Shown here: one piece after another, positions 1-8,525 of the stretch
How positions within the stretch are numbered: the first letter of the stretch is position 1
How the letters are laid out: the number at the start of each line of letters is the position of its first letter
Assembly (NCBI GenBank): GCA_022826965.1
Contig: JAJDTU010000013.1
Coordinates: 248,001 to 312,000, forward strand
Reading direction: 5' to 3'
From: Dehalococcoidia bacterium
Lineage (GTDB): Bacteria > Chloroflexota > Dehalococcoidia > Bin125
DNA: 64,000 nucleotides
Notes under the pieces: model-generated
What the model saw: only the letters and a program-made list of their open reading frames with translations
The model's database searches: none
Told to the model about the DNA's origin: nothing
Made by a program: the position numbers and the translations under genes

Positions 1-669
1 GATCAACGTGCGCTCGAACTGACCCATGTCCTCGGAATTGATCCGGAAGTATGCCTGCAAGGGGATGTCAACGGTCACGCCCGGCGGCACATAGATGAAC
101 GAGCCGCCCGACCAGACGGCGGTGTTCAGCGCAGCGAACTTGTTGTCGTTGGGCGGGATCACGGTGGTGAAGTATTCCTTCACCAGGTCGGGATACTCGC
201 GCAGCGCCTGGTCGGTGCCGAGGAAGAGCACGCCTTTCTCTTCGAGGTCCTCGCGGATGTTGTGGTAGACGACCTCGGAATCGTACTGCGCGCCGACGCC
301 GGCCAATAGTCCCTGCTTCTCTGCCTCGGGAATGCCCAGCTTGTCGTAGGTGTCCTTGATGTAGTCGGGGACGTCTTCCCACGACGACTCGTCCCGGTCG
401 GTGGCGCGGACGTAGTAGTGGATGTCGTTGAAGTCGATATCGCTCAGGTCGCCGCCCCACTCGGGCATCGGTCGGGCGTTGAAGTGGTCGAGCGCCTTCA
501 GACGCAGCTTGCGCATCCAGTCGGGTTCGTCCTTAATGTCGGAGATCGTATTGACGACCTCGCGAGACAGACCCTTGGGCAGCTTGACCAGCGCCTCGAC
601 GTCGTCGTGGAATCCGAATTCGTAATCGGCGCTCGGCGAGACCGGCGCTTCGGACGCAGGTGTGGTCAT
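1..669 (-). CDS. sufB: Fe-S cluster assembly scaffold SufB (3' end cut by window)
   Basis: N-terminal 223 codons of SufB, the core of the SufBCD scaffold on which Fe-S clusters are built in the cytoplasm. The translation holds the family landmarks [29 protein letters not shown] and [12 protein letters not shown]. The start ATG at 669 overlaps the sufC stop (ATGA), so the two are translationally coupled. The beta-helix core and cluster-binding residues lie beyond the window edge. Identification is firm; only the 3' extent is unknown. Confidence 0.96.
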   Translation of the reverse strand, partial: MTTPASEAPVSPSADYEFGFHDDVEALVKLPKGLSREVVNTISDIKDEPDWMRKLRLKALDHFNARPMPEWGGDLSDIDFNDIHYYVRATDRDESSWEDVPDYIKDTYDKLGIPEAEKQGLLAGVGAQYDSEVVYHNIREDLEEKGVLFLGTDQALREYPDLVKEYFTTVIPPNDNKFAALNTAVWSGGSFIYVPPGVTVDIPLQAYFRINSEDMGQFERTLI

Positions 670-1433
670 GAGCTCAACACCTCTGCTTTCGTTCGTTCCA
701 TGAACGGTTCGTAACCGTCCCGCTCAAGCCGTTCGGCCAGACTGGCGTCGCCCGACTCCACGATCTGCCCGTCGATCAGGACATGCACGTGGTCAGGCTG
801 CACATAGCGCAGGATGCGCTGGTAGTGGGTAATCAGGAGAATCGCGTTGTCATCGGAGTGGAAGGTGTTGATCCCTTCGCTGACGATCCGCAGCGCGTCG
901 ATATCGAGGCCGGAGTCGGTCTCATCCATCACCGCGACGAGCGGCTGCAGCAACCCAAGCTGCAAGATCTCAGCGCGCTTCTTCTCGCCGCCCGAGAAAC
1001 CGTCGTTGACGTAGCGGCGGACGAACTGCTCGTCCATCTGCAGTCGACCGAGGACTTCATTGAGCAGTTGTCGGTACTCGCGAACGGGAATCTCCTCGCC
1101 GCGGCGCGCGCTGATGGCGCGGCGCAGGAAATTGATCATCGAGACGCCGGGAATGTCGGTGGGATATTGGAACGCGAGGAATAGGCCGGCCCGCGCTCGC
1201 TCGTCGGGAGGCATCTCGACCACACTCTCGCCCTGCAGGCGGATGTCGCCGCCGGTGATCGTGTAGCGCGGATGGCCCATCAGCGAATTGGCCAGCGTGC
1301 TCTTGCCGGATCCGTTGGGACCCATGATCGCATGCACCTCGCCAGGACGCAGGGTCAACGAGAGTCCGTTGACTATCTGCTTGTCCTCAACGGCGACTTG
1401 CAGCTTGTCAATCTCGAATAGCGGTGGAGGCAT
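666..1433 (-). CDS. sufC: Fe-S assembly ATPase SufC
   Basis: A 255-residue cytoplasmic ABC ATPase that drives the SufBCD scaffold; it is not a transporter. Walker A GPNGSGKS lies at residues 38-45, the Q-loop glutamine near 89, the signature FSGGE at 146-150, and the Walker B segment carries the SufC-typical MDETDSGLD. The length is normal for SufC. It sits between sufR, 58 bp upstream, and sufB, which overlaps it by 4 bp on the same strand. All three probably form one operon driven from upstream of sufR. Confidence 0.97.
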   Translation of the reverse strand: MPPPLFEIDKLQVAVEDKQIVNGLSLTLRPGEVHAIMGPNGSGKSTLANSLMGHPRYTITGGDIRLQGESVVEMPPDERARAGLFLAFQYPTDIPGVSMINFLRRAISARRGEEIPVREYRQLLNEVLGRLQMDEQFVRRYVNDGFSGGEKKRAEILQLGLLQPLVAVMDETDSGLDIDALRIVSEGINTFHSDDNAILLITHYQRILRYVQPDHVHVLIDGQIVESGDASLAERLERDGYEPFMERTKAEVLSS

Positions 1434-1491
1434 TCACCGTTTGCTTTCTATGTCGATGCTCGTGCGTCGCTTTGCACCGGGTGTTGTCTGC

Positions 1492-2139
1492 TCAAACAGC
1501 CTGCTTGAACTCCGGGTCGAGCGAGACGGGGTGCAATGGGACGACGTAGACGCATCCGTCGTCGCCCTGGGCCAGGCGTTGGTTTTGTTCAACCTCTACG
1601 CCGAGGAGCTTTTCGATCACCAGTCGATCGGCGTCGCAGACGCAGGAGTTGGTCGTCGCGGCGCCAATGTACGGACAGGCGTTGTTGACCAGCATCAGCT
1701 CACTCTCGGTCCGCTGCCAGTGGTCAAGGATGCCTTCCGGACGGAGAGCGTCCACCACGGCACCCACGCGTTCCTCCAGCGGTCCGGAAGGCACCTCGGC
1801 ACGGTGCGCTTCGGCCACCTGGTCGGCGAGCGCTTCGGAGATGGCCGACTGCTCGATCTGCAGACGCGACATTTCGCTCAGCAACCGTTCCGCCAGTTCG
1901 GGTGTATGGTCCCGAACCGTGCGGACGCCTTCATCGGTGGCGCGATAGAGATAGGACGGCCGACCTGGTCCTCGTCGCAGGGCCTCGACCTGGAGCAGCC
2001 CTTCGGCCTCAAGGCGATCGAGATGGCGACGGACCGTCGCATCGGAGATTTCAAGTTCGTTCGACAGTTGGGCAACCGTAGCCCCGCCGAGCTCTACGAC
2101 ACGTTCGAGCAAACTCGTTCGAGTTTCACGTGGACGCAT
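1492..2139 (-). CDS. sufR: SufR-type Fe-S-sensing transcriptional regulator
   Basis: A 215-residue regulator with an N-terminal winged helix (residues about 8-65, ISDATVRRHLDRLE recognition region) and a C-terminal region with four cysteines at 155, 166, 168 and 196. This is the layout of SufR proteins, which repress suf genes when they carry a [4Fe-4S] cluster. It is first in the sufR-sufC-sufB operon, so autoregulation is expected. The start at 2139 was chosen because GGGAGG precedes it at good spacing. An in-frame GTG at 2208 lies 5 bp after a TAAACT -10 box and could give a longer, leaderless form, but the added 23 residues show no conserved features. Confidence 0.88.
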   Translation of the reverse strand: MRPRETRTSLLERVVELGGATVAQLSNELEISDATVRRHLDRLEAEGLLQVEALRRGPGRPSYLYRATDEGVRTVRDHTPELAERLLSEMSRLQIEQSAISEALADQVAEAHRAEVPSGPLEERVGAVVDALRPEGILDHWQRTESELMLVNNACPYIGAATTNSCVCDADRLVIEKLLGVEVEQNQRLAQGDDGCVYVVPLHPVSLDPEFKQAV

Positions 2140-2213
2140 CTGAGCCTCCCAGTTCCACGTCCCCATGTTGGTCCTCGTGAAAGTGAGGGTCCGACAGGGA
2201 GGCGGCACTTATG

Positions 2214-2219
2214 AGTTTA
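2214..2219 (-). promoter_or_regulatory. putative -10 box of the suf operon
   Basis: TAAACT on the minus strand in the only AT-rich stretch upstream of sufR. AACT occurs twice here, 10 bp apart as a direct repeat (about 2214-2232), which could belong to an operator. No convincing -35 box is visible. This is inferred from the TANNCT pattern seen across the window. Confidence 0.4.
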
Positions 2220-2330
2220 TCGCTATCAGTTCGCAAAAATGCCCAATTCGTCGAGATAGGCGAAAAGTTCCTTGTCTGCGGCCGTAGCTATGTCCAACGC
2301 AATGCACAGTCTGGCCGGCGCCGATGGTCG

Positions 2331-3137
2331 TTAAGTCCGCTCACGCGAGAGTGAAGTGGGCAAGGGAACCAACATCGGACGTTCGAGTTCAGGGTGAGGC
2401 TGCAGTACGAAATCCATACCGAAGACCTGGGCCAGGAGCTCTGGCTCGAGCACGTCCGCCACGGGGCCGAACGCGACCGTCTCGCCGCGGTGCAGCACGA
2501 TCGCTGAGTCCGCGTACGTCGCAGCCAGGTTGAGGTCGTGCAAGACGGCGACCACGGCAGCGCCTTCCGATGCCAGCTCTCGGGCGAGTTGCAAGACGAG
2601 GTGTTGATGGCGAAGATCGAGGTGGGCGGTCGGTTCATCGATCAGGAGGATGGGAGTCTCCTGGGCCAACACACGAGCCAGTGTGACGCGGGACTGCTCT
2701 CCGCCCGACAACGTGGGATATGCCTGGATCGCGTAGTCGCGCGTATCGGTCAGCCCCATCGCATAATCGGTCAACTTGGCCCCGTGCTCGCGCTCTCCCC
2801 GTTCGCCCTCCCAGGGCGCTCGGCCCATCCGCACGACTTCTCGCGCCGTGAAGAGGAAGGGTAGATACGAGCTTTGCGGCATGACCGCGCGTCGGCGCGC
2901 AAGTTCCTTGGCGTCGAAATCGACGATCGGACGACCCTCGATGTACGTCGTGCCCTCGTCGAGCGGCAGATCCCCGGATAACGCCCTGAGCAATGTGGTC
3001 TTGCCGGCGCCATTGGGTCCGACCACGCCGACCAGGTCGCCGCCGCGCACATCAAGGCTGACGCTGTCGATCAGCGTCTTGCCGTCGACACGCACAGTCA
3101 GGCTGTCGCCTCGCAGCGCTGGCTCTTCGGATGGCAC
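2331..3137 (-). CDS. Heme/siderophore-type ABC transporter ATPase (HmuV/FecE-like), orphan
   Basis: A 268-residue ABC ATPase. Walker A GPNGAGKT is at 40-47, followed by the HmuV-typical RRAVMPQ and FTAREVVRMGR segments, signature LSGGEQSR near 143, Walker B LLIDEPTAHLD and the H-loop in VLHDLN. Family members energise FecCD-type permeases importing heme, iron-siderophore or B12. No permease or binding protein is adjacent, so its partner must lie elsewhere. The start is GTG at 3137; a TAAGCT -10 box ends 6 bp before it and no Shine-Dalgarno is seen, so the transcript may be leaderless. Confidence 0.85.
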   Translation of the reverse strand: MPSEEPALRGDSLTVRVDGKTLIDSVSLDVRGGDLVGVVGPNGAGKTTLLRALSGDLPLDEGTTYIEGRPIVDFDAKELARRRAVMPQSSYLPFLFTAREVVRMGRAPWEGERGEREHGAKLTDYAMGLTDTRDYAIQAYPTLSGGEQSRVTLARVLAQETPILLIDEPTAHLDLRHQHLVLQLARELASEGAAVVAVLHDLNLAATYADSAIVLHRGETVAFGPVADVLEPELLAQVFGMDFVLQPHPELERPMLVPLPTSLSRERT

Positions 3138-3143
3138 GTGACT

Positions 3144-3149
3144 AGCTTA
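3144..3149 (-). promoter_or_regulatory. putative -10 box (TAAGCT), leaderless hmuV-like gene
   Basis: TAAGCT on the minus strand, then six bases (AGTCAC), then the GTG start of the heme-type ATPase. This spacing would place the transcript start at or next to the start codon. Confidence 0.5.
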
Positions 3150-3175
3150 CCTGCCGACTGCCGTGAGAGCGGGAC

Positions 3176-3934
3176 TCAGAACTCGACCACCGCACTGTCT
3201 TCTGCCACCAGGACAGCACAGTCGAGACGTGATCGAGCAGTGTGCGCGGCGGCCTCTCGATCTGCGTCATGCCAGAAGTGTGTCAACATCAGCCGGCCGA
3301 CGGCGGCCGCTTCGGCCAGTTCGGCAGCTTCCAATGCGGTCAGATGTCCACGCACGGGGCCGTGTTCCGGGGCGTCCAAGGTGGCTTCGGCCAGCAGCAG
3401 GTCGCAGCCCCTGGCCAGCTCGCAAATCTCCTTCGACGGCGCGGTATCGCCCGTAAACGTCAAGCTCGACGACCCGTCAAGGCGGATCGCCCAGCCCGGG
3501 ATGTAGTGCACCCCGCCGGCAAAGCGGGCGGTGAGGCCATCTGCCAGCTCCAGTGGGGTTCCGGGCTCGTATTCGCACACGTGCCAGACAACGTCGAAGA
3601 AATCGGCGGGGAAGCAGACGGCCTCCAGTATTTTGGCCAGCGACGCTCTGCCTCCGGGCGGCAGATGCAGGTGTCCGCAGGGCTCGGGCAATCCGGGCAG
3701 ATGCTTCGTGACGGCGAAGCGCAGTGGCAGCAGATCGATAAAGTGATCTGCGTGCATGTGTGAGATGAAAATATGGTCGATTTCGTCCGGCGACCCCAGT
3801 TCGACCAGCGTGCTGGCAACTCCGTGGCCGCAATCGAGCAGGATGCGAGCGTTCGATTCTTCGACCAGGTATCCCGAGCTGTTGCCGCCGTTTCCCGCAC
3901 AAGCCGCACCGGAACCAAGGACCGTCAGCCGCAT
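3176..3934 (-). CDS. Metallo-beta-lactamase fold hydrolase, RNase Z / phosphodiesterase-like
   Basis: A 252-residue protein of the RNase Z/arylsulfatase-like branch. It opens with LTVLGSG and has the zinc motif HMHADH at 59-64, FTGDT for the bridging aspartate, a histidine in the GHLTALEA segment and a final LTHFWH. It lacks the long exosite arm of tRNase Z, so a general phosphodiesterase or cyclic nucleotide-type activity is as likely as tRNA processing. It lies 38 bp upstream of the start of the heme-type ATPase, on the same strand. The substrate cannot be told from sequence. Confidence 0.85.
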   Translation of the reverse strand: MRLTVLGSGAACAGNGGNSSGYLVEESNARILLDCGHGVASTLVELGSPDEIDHIFISHMHADHFIDLLPLRFAVTKHLPGLPEPCGHLHLPPGGRASLAKILEAVCFPADFFDVVWHVCEYEPGTPLELADGLTARFAGGVHYIPGWAIRLDGSSSLTFTGDTAPSKEICELARGCDLLLAEATLDAPEHGPVRGHLTALEAAELAEAAAVGRLMLTHFWHDADREAAAHTARSRLDCAVLVAEDSAVVEF

Positions 3935-4059
3935 GGTGGCTCGATCTCACTAACCGCGCAGACCCCGACGGGCGGGGCGTGCAAGACCCGAACGTTCTGG
4001 CAATCGTACGCAGGCAGGACTCACTGCTTCAATCAAGTTCGCCTCAGAAAACAGTGCCG

Positions 4060-4290
4060 ATGACACCGTCATGGTCGCAGCCGGTCAGGCCACGACAGGA
4101 GCCGCAACAGGGACTGTGCGCCGATTGTCGGTGGTCACGTCTGGTGCAAACGAAGCGGGGATCGGCATTCCTGTTGTGTTCGCTCTCGAGAACCGACCCG
4201 CGATTCCCGAAGTACCCTGCGCTACCGGTGAGAAGATGCAGCGGGCACGTCGCCTCGGCCGAGCGGCCGCCTCCGGGCATCGCCCTATGA
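4060..4290 (+). CDS. Small four-cysteine (zinc-ribbon-like) protein
   Basis: A 76-residue protein whose middle carries two cysteine pairs: LCADCRWS at about 19-26, and one cysteine in LLCSLS plus one in RRCSGH. Between the last two lies a conserved-looking LSRTDPRFPKYPALPV. This looks like a family of short zinc-binding proteins of unknown function, here with an N-terminal extension of about 18 residues. The ATG at 4060 has no clear Shine-Dalgarno, so the start is uncertain. It ends 49 bp before the AI-2E family gene. The other frames of this gap show nothing convincing. Confidence 0.62.
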   Translation: MTPSWSQPVRPRQEPQQGLCADCRWSRLVQTKRGSAFLLCSLSRTDPRFPKYPALPVRRCSGHVASAERPPPGIAL

Positions 4291-4291
4291 T
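4286..4291 (+). promoter_or_regulatory. putative -10 box (TATGAT) of the AI-2E family gene
   Basis: TATGAT overlaps the stop codon of the small zinc-ribbon gene, 48 bp before the ATG at 4340. No clear -35 box is seen. Confidence 0.3.
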
Positions 4292-4339
4292 TGCCGCATT
4301 CTCCCAGACCCGCTGGATGTGCTGCTCGATCTGCTGCTC

Positions 4340-5407
4340 ATGACTTCGCTCGCGCCGCGATGGCTGCAAACCGTCTCCGAATTTGCCCTACGCGCGATCA
4401 TCATCGCCGTCTTCCTGATCCTGCTGGGCCTCGCCATCGACCGTTTACGGCTGATCTTTCTGCCGTTGCTGGCGGCGTTGATTCTCTCGTCGGCGCTGCT
4501 GCCGGCCAAGCATCTGCTGATCCGTCGAGGCCTGAACAACCTGTTCGCGGCGATTGCCGTCGTGCTGATTGGTCTGGCGGCGCTGGGATCGATCGGCTAT
4601 TTCACCGTCACGACCCTGACTTCGGAGTTCGACGATCTTGAGCTGGACATCGAAGCGGGATTCACCGAGGTCCTGCAATCGATCGGCGACTGGGCCGGGA
4701 TGTCAGAGGAACAGGTCGACGACGCGATCGACGACGTGCTCGAGGGCATACGCGGGAATGCCGACACGATCGCAGGCGGCATTTTCTCGGGCGTGCAGTT
4801 GGCCGCCGAATTGCTCGCCGGCATCATCCTGCTGGCCGTGCTCACGTTCCTGCTGGTCAAGGACGCCGAGTCGCTGCAACGGGCGATTACGCGCCGGCTC
4901 TCGAAACGCCACCGCCGGGACTTCCTGGTCCTGACCGGCGGGTTGTTCGACACACTTGGCCGTTACTTTCGCGGCGTCACGATCGTTGCCTTCATGGACG
5001 CGTTCCTGATCGGCATCGGATTGGTCATTATCGGAATCCCGTTCGCGCTGCCACTGGCGGTGCTGACGTTCTTCGGCGCGTTCATCCCGGTCATCGGCGC
5101 CGTGCTGGCGGGGTTGGCGGCATTCCTGATCGCCCTCGCCACGGAGGGCGTCACGGCGGCGCTGATCGTCGGCGGACTCGTGCTCGCGGTTCAGCAGATC
5201 GAGGGCAACCTGATGGCCCCGTTCATCCTCGGGCGATCGATCTCGCTTCACCCGATCCTGGTGATCCTGGCCGTCTCCACCGGCGGCGCGCTCTGGGGGA
5301 TCATGGGCGCGTTCGTCGCCGTGCCGCTCGCGGCGATCGCTGTCGCACTGCTCGACTTCTATACGGGCAAGGGTCGCTTCGCGGCAAGACGCCGCGCGCC
5401 GACTTGA
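4340..5407 (+). CDS. AI-2E family (PerM/YdiK-like) membrane permease
   Basis: A 355-residue polytopic protein. Two adjacent hydrophobic helices lie at the N-terminus (about 15-55), then a helix near 75-95, a long polar loop with acidic residues, and a C-terminal bundle of four to five helices containing the family landmarks GRYFRG, GIPFALPLA, FGAFIPVIGA, QQIEGNLMAPFILGRSISLHP and GALWGIMGAFVAVPLAA. Members export diverse small molecules or sodium in exchange for protons; the substrate here is unknown. The ATG at 4340 matches family starts better than the in-frame GTG at 4319. Neither has a strong Shine-Dalgarno. Confidence 0.9.
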   Translation: MTSLAPRWLQTVSEFALRAIIIAVFLILLGLAIDRLRLIFLPLLAALILSSALLPAKHLLIRRGLNNLFAAIAVVLIGLAALGSIGYFTVTTLTSEFDDLELDIEAGFTEVLQSIGDWAGMSEEQVDDAIDDVLEGIRGNADTIAGGIFSGVQLAAELLAGIILLAVLTFLLVKDAESLQRAITRRLSKRHRRDFLVLTGGLFDTLGRYFRGVTIVAFMDAFLIGIGLVIIGIPFALPLAVLTFFGAFIPVIGAVLAGLAAFLIALATEGVTAALIVGGLVLAVQQIEGNLMAPFILGRSISLHPILVILAVSTGGALWGIMGAFVAVPLAAIAVALLDFYTGKGRFAARRRAPT

Positions 5408-5433
5408 TCGGGGGACAGGCCCTAGCCCCAGGC

Positions 5434-5452
5434 CCCCGTGTCAAGCACGGGG
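5434..5452 (+). repeat. REP-like hairpin, copy 1
   Basis: CCCCGTG and CACGGGG flank a five-base loop, followed by CAGGCT. It lies between two convergent genes and resembles the hairpins at 8401 and 29775. It may act as a terminator or be a member of a dispersed repeat family. Confidence 0.55.
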
Positions 5453-5489
5453 CAGGCTGCTCCCTCGGCGAGAGGGGGGTCGGAGGGGG

Positions 5490-6413
5490 TCAGTCCCAAC
5501 TCGGCTTGGACGGGGCGGAGGCGCCGCGCATGAGTTCGCGGTCGTGCGGGGCGTTCGCACGCGCGCCGCGGAAATCGCGGAACGGTCCGTCGCGCCACTC
5601 GAGCGCCGACTTGAGGCCGTCGCGCTGCACCCGCTCGCCCCACTCGCCTGCTTCGGGGCGGTGCTTGGACATCGCCTCGACATCGGTGCCGGAGATCATC
5701 GCGGTCTTGTAGCCCTGGATCTCGTAGGCGCGGTTGACCGATCGCTTCGAGTACATCAACAGGTGGTTATCGATGTGTCCCATGCGCTGGGCGAACTCCA
5801 TCGTGAACTCGTCGAGGTCGTCGGCCTGCAACGCGTAGTTGGCCCAGCCCCAGCGATACATGTCGGCGCCCGAGTGCGGGTCGCCGAGGTAGGCGAATTC
5901 TCGAGCTTTGGCCTGGGGCAGATGCCAGGGCGCCCACATGGCGTCCATCGTGCCCATCGCGCGGACGGGTGGGTAACCGACCTGGCAGTCCTCGGCGACT
6001 ATTCGAAGGTCGCAAGCCGAGGCGAGCTCTGTGGCGCCGGCGAGGCAATAGCCGTGGATCTGGCCGATGACCGGCTTGGCCAGCTCCCAGATGATGAAGT
6101 TGCCCATCACGGCATGACGCGACCAGTCGTAATGCTGCGGATGCGTCGTGCCGGTGTCGGGCAGGCCGGTCCAGTCGTTCGTGTGCGGATGATTCGGATC
6201 GGGCGACGGCTGGAGGTCGTAGCCGGCCGAGAAGGCTCGGCCCGCGCCCTTGATGATCACGACACCGATCGAAGAGTCTGCCTCGGCCTCCTTGAGCGCA
6301 TGGAACATCTCACCACGCAGCTCGTTCGAGAGCGCGTTGAGCTTTTCCGGCCGGTTCAGGGTCACGGTTGCGACGCGGTCGTTGGTGTCGTAGAGGATGT
6401 TGTCGTAGGTCAT
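5490..6413 (-). CDS. Enoyl-CoA hydratase/isomerase family protein (crotonase fold)
   Basis: A 307-residue crotonase, longer than the usual 255-265 because of an insert after the oxyanion segment (about 67-95) and a longer C-terminus. VTLNRPEKLNAL near 17-28 and GAGRAFSAGYDL provide the CoA site and first oxyanion hole; GYCLAGATELASACDL keeps the first catalytic glutamate. The position that normally holds the second glutamate reads YPPV, so hydration by the two-glutamate mechanism is doubtful. GAAGGA precedes the ATG. Substrate unknown. Confidence 0.88.
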   Translation of the reverse strand: MTYDNILYDTNDRVATVTLNRPEKLNALSNELRGEMFHALKEAEADSSIGVVIIKGAGRAFSAGYDLQPSPDPNHPHTNDWTGLPDTGTTHPQHYDWSRHAVMGNFIIWELAKPVIGQIHGYCLAGATELASACDLRIVAEDCQVGYPPVRAMGTMDAMWAPWHLPQAKAREFAYLGDPHSGADMYRWGWANYALQADDLDEFTMEFAQRMGHIDNHLLMYSKRSVNRAYEIQGYKTAMISGTDVEAMSKHRPEAGEWGERVQRDGLKSALEWRDGPFRDFRGARANAPHDRELMRGASAPSKPSWD

Positions 6414-6725
6414 GGCCTGGTCCTTCGGGGTGATTGGGAATCGGAACCGAGTATACGGGCGGGTTTCGGAGGGCAGTTCCGGGCAGATGGCGCAGATGCG
6501 GCGCTGTGGGCGGGGAATTGATGACTGGTCATGTCAGATTTGGTCAGATGGGGGTGAGTTTGTCGGCGTGACGGCAGGTGACGTCGGGTGAGGTCGGGAG
6601 GTGGTTGCCGGTCATCTTGGGCCCCTGGCCGGTCGTGTCGTCGTTTCAGCCTCTCGAACGTACCAGAACATGCTATCTATCGGAGGCACGAAACGGCGTG
6701 TGTTTGGGAGGTCACATGGGGCGGG
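6414..6725 (-). other. 312-bp intergenic region upstream of the crotonase gene
   Basis: No convincing gene in any frame and no tRNA-like T-loop. It is G-rich on the plus strand with several gtcagatttggtcag-like near repeats around 6530-6550. The only signal I can support is the TATACT box at 6450-6455. Confidence 0.5.
6450..6455 (-). promoter_or_regulatory. putative -10 box (TATACT) of the crotonase gene
   Basis: TATACT on the minus strand, 36 bp before the ATG at 6413, fitting the TANNCT pattern of the window. It gives a leader of about 30 bases carrying the GAAGGA ribosome site. There is no good -35 box. Confidence 0.45.
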
Positions 6726-7526
6726 CTAGTCGGCGATTTCGATCAGGATGCGGCAGTGGTCGGATGGTCCCCAGTCCTCGAGGCTGACGCCATTCAGCGC
6801 ACGAACCTCGACTCGCTCCGCGATGTTGCGCGTGGCGAATACATAGTCCAGCTGCTGCGTTGCACAGGCCGGCTCCCGTTCGGCGGGTAAGTAGAACGTC
6901 GCCACATCTTCCGCATGACGAGGCTCTGGGGGTTGTCGCCCGCCGTGGGGAGCGTTGGGGCCGACGCAGGGCAGGTCCAGCGAGTCCATACGCGTGAAGA
7001 TCGAAGTGGATCGACGCCAGGCATTGAGGTCGCCGGCAGCCATCAGACGCGTTCGTTTGCCGACCAGCCGTGACAGGTCGGAGATCAGGCGATGGGCTGA
7101 GCCGATCCAGGCATGGTGCGACGGACGCCCGGACTCTTCCGTCCAACCCTCAGCGGCCGAGTACATCGAGACCACGGTCAGCGGCAAACCGTCGGTCGGG
7201 GTCACAACCGCAGCAGCCAGCGTGCCCGGCCGACTGACCGCAAGGTCGTGGTAGCCCGCCTCCGGGATGGACCTGCCTTCGATCCAGCGGATGCTCATGT
7301 CCGAGCGGTCCTTCAACACCACCACCGCCGCCTTCCACTCGCGCTTGAGCCCGACTCCCGCCGTGCTCCACGGCCCCGGATCAACGTCAACGAGGTCAGC
7401 GATCGACTTCCGCGGGCGCCGAGCTTCCTGCAGAAGTGCAACGTCGACCTGCCGCGCCTCCAGCATCTCGACAACCACATCCCAGGCAGCCGCACGACCG
7501 GCGATGTTCCAGCTGATGATCTTCAC
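6726..7526 (-). CDS. Endonuclease/exonuclease/phosphatase family protein
   Basis: A 266-residue metal-dependent phosphoesterase fold protein. ISWNIAG opens the domain, LLQEARR supplies the metal-binding glutamate (near 34), AAGDLNAW the catalytic aspartate/asparagine, QLDYVFAT the second aspartate and GPSDHCR the C-terminal Asp-His pair. All hallmark residues are present, so it should be active on DNA, RNA or a phosphoester. No signal peptide is seen, so it is cytoplasmic. It diverges from the next crotonase gene across 53 bp. Substrate cannot be assigned. Confidence 0.88.
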   Translation of the reverse strand: MKIISWNIAGRAAAWDVVVEMLEARQVDVALLQEARRPRKSIADLVDVDPGPWSTAGVGLKREWKAAVVVLKDRSDMSIRWIEGRSIPEAGYHDLAVSRPGTLAAAVVTPTDGLPLTVVSMYSAAEGWTEESGRPSHHAWIGSAHRLISDLSRLVGKRTRLMAAGDLNAWRRSTSIFTRMDSLDLPCVGPNAPHGGRQPPEPRHAEDVATFYLPAEREPACATQQLDYVFATRNIAERVEVRALNGVSLEDWGPSDHCRILIEIAD

Positions 7527-7579
7527 GATCGCCGACCTCCGCTAGATTGCTTGACGAGCCGAATCTGCCGAGGACAATC

Positions 7580-8383
7580 ATGCCAGACCTCACCACCGAC
7601 ACCGCCACCTTTGAACTGTCTGATCACATTGCGACTGTGACGCTCAACCGTCCGGAGGCGATGAATGCGTTGGACCCGGACTTGATCGCCTCACTGGCCG
7701 ATATCTGGGTTGAGATCCGCGACAACTCGGATATCTGGGTGGGCATCGTCACCGGCGCCGGCGATCGCGCCTTTTGTGCCGGGGCCGACCTGAAGAAGAC
7801 GATTCCCACGCGGCCCGGCGCCGAGAACGTCAACTGGCCCGTCTTCCAGCCTTCATTGAGGCACACGATCGACGGCGGTATGCAGATCTGGAAGCCGATG
7901 ATCGCGGCCGTCAACGGCTACTGCCTCGCGGCAGGTCTGACGCTGCTCTCGGCGTGCGATTTGCGAATCGCCGCGGAACGTGCTCAGTTCGGGCTGCCCG
8001 AAGTGATCCGCGGGATCGTGCCAACGCTCGGCGCGACCCAGCGGCTGACGCGGCAACTGCCCTGGACGGTGGCAATGGAACTGCTATTGATGGGCGAGCA
8101 CATCGATGCGCAGCGGGCGCTGTCGGTTGGCCTGGTGAATCGGGTGGTGCCGGCGGACGAGGTGATGCCGACGGCTCGGACCTGGGCGGAGAAGCTGACC
8201 GCCGGTGCGCCGCTGACCCAGCGAGCAATCAAGGAGGCGGCGGTGCGCGGCCTCTCGCTACCGATCGATGAGGGCATCCGGATGGAGGAACTGCTCTCGG
8301 CGCACATCCGCAAAACGGATGACTTCAAGGAAGGTCCGAAGGCGTTCGCGGAGAAGCGGCCTCCGATCTACAAGGGCAACTAG
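7580..8383 (+). CDS. Enoyl-CoA hydratase/isomerase family protein
   Basis: A 267-residue crotonase of normal length. VTLNRPEAMNAL and GAGDRAFCAGADL form the CoA and oxyanion site, and FGLPEVIRGIVP keeps the second catalytic glutamate. At the first glutamate position (GGxxEL in hydratases) it reads AAGLTLL, a threonine, so one of the two acid-base residues is missing. The ATG at 7580 has a GAGG ribosome site 8 bp upstream; a TAGATT at 7543-7548 is a possible -10. The gene precedes a pair of luciferase-like oxidoreductases on the same strand. Probable role in acyl-CoA breakdown; substrate unknown. Confidence 0.9.
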   Translation: MPDLTTDTATFELSDHIATVTLNRPEAMNALDPDLIASLADIWVEIRDNSDIWVGIVTGAGDRAFCAGADLKKTIPTRPGAENVNWPVFQPSLRHTIDGGMQIWKPMIAAVNGYCLAAGLTLLSACDLRIAAERAQFGLPEVIRGIVPTLGATQRLTRQLPWTVAMELLLMGEHIDAQRALSVGLVNRVVPADEVMPTARTWAEKLTAGAPLTQRAIKEAAVRGLSLPIDEGIRMEELLSAHIRKTDDFKEGPKAFAEKRPPIYKGN

Positions 8384-8400
8384 GCTGTGGGAGGCCCCCT

Positions 8401-8426
8401 CTGCCCCCGCATCGAGTGCGGGGCAG
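8401..8426 (+). repeat. REP-like hairpin, copy 2
   Basis: CTGCCCCCGCA pairs with TGCGGGGCAG around a TCGAG loop, with one bulged C, and is followed by GCTTT. Seventeen bases after the stop of the crotonase gene, so it may also terminate its transcript. A second short inverted repeat, CCCCC/GGGGG, follows at about 8441-8457. It shares the CCCCG..loop..CGGGGCAGGCT core with copy 1. Confidence 0.6.
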
Positions 8427-8525
8427 GCTTTCGGCATCTCCCCCCACTACGCGGGGGCAAGGAATGAATCAAAGGAGTTCTCCTCCGCTGGACGGGGCGA
8501 GACGTGCAGATACAGGAGCGAAGCG

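Noticed and set aside
3935-4059. tRNA or other RNA gene in the gap after the RNase Z-like gene
   Set aside because: No T-loop consensus, no cloverleaf arms and no 3' CCA could be drawn on either strand.
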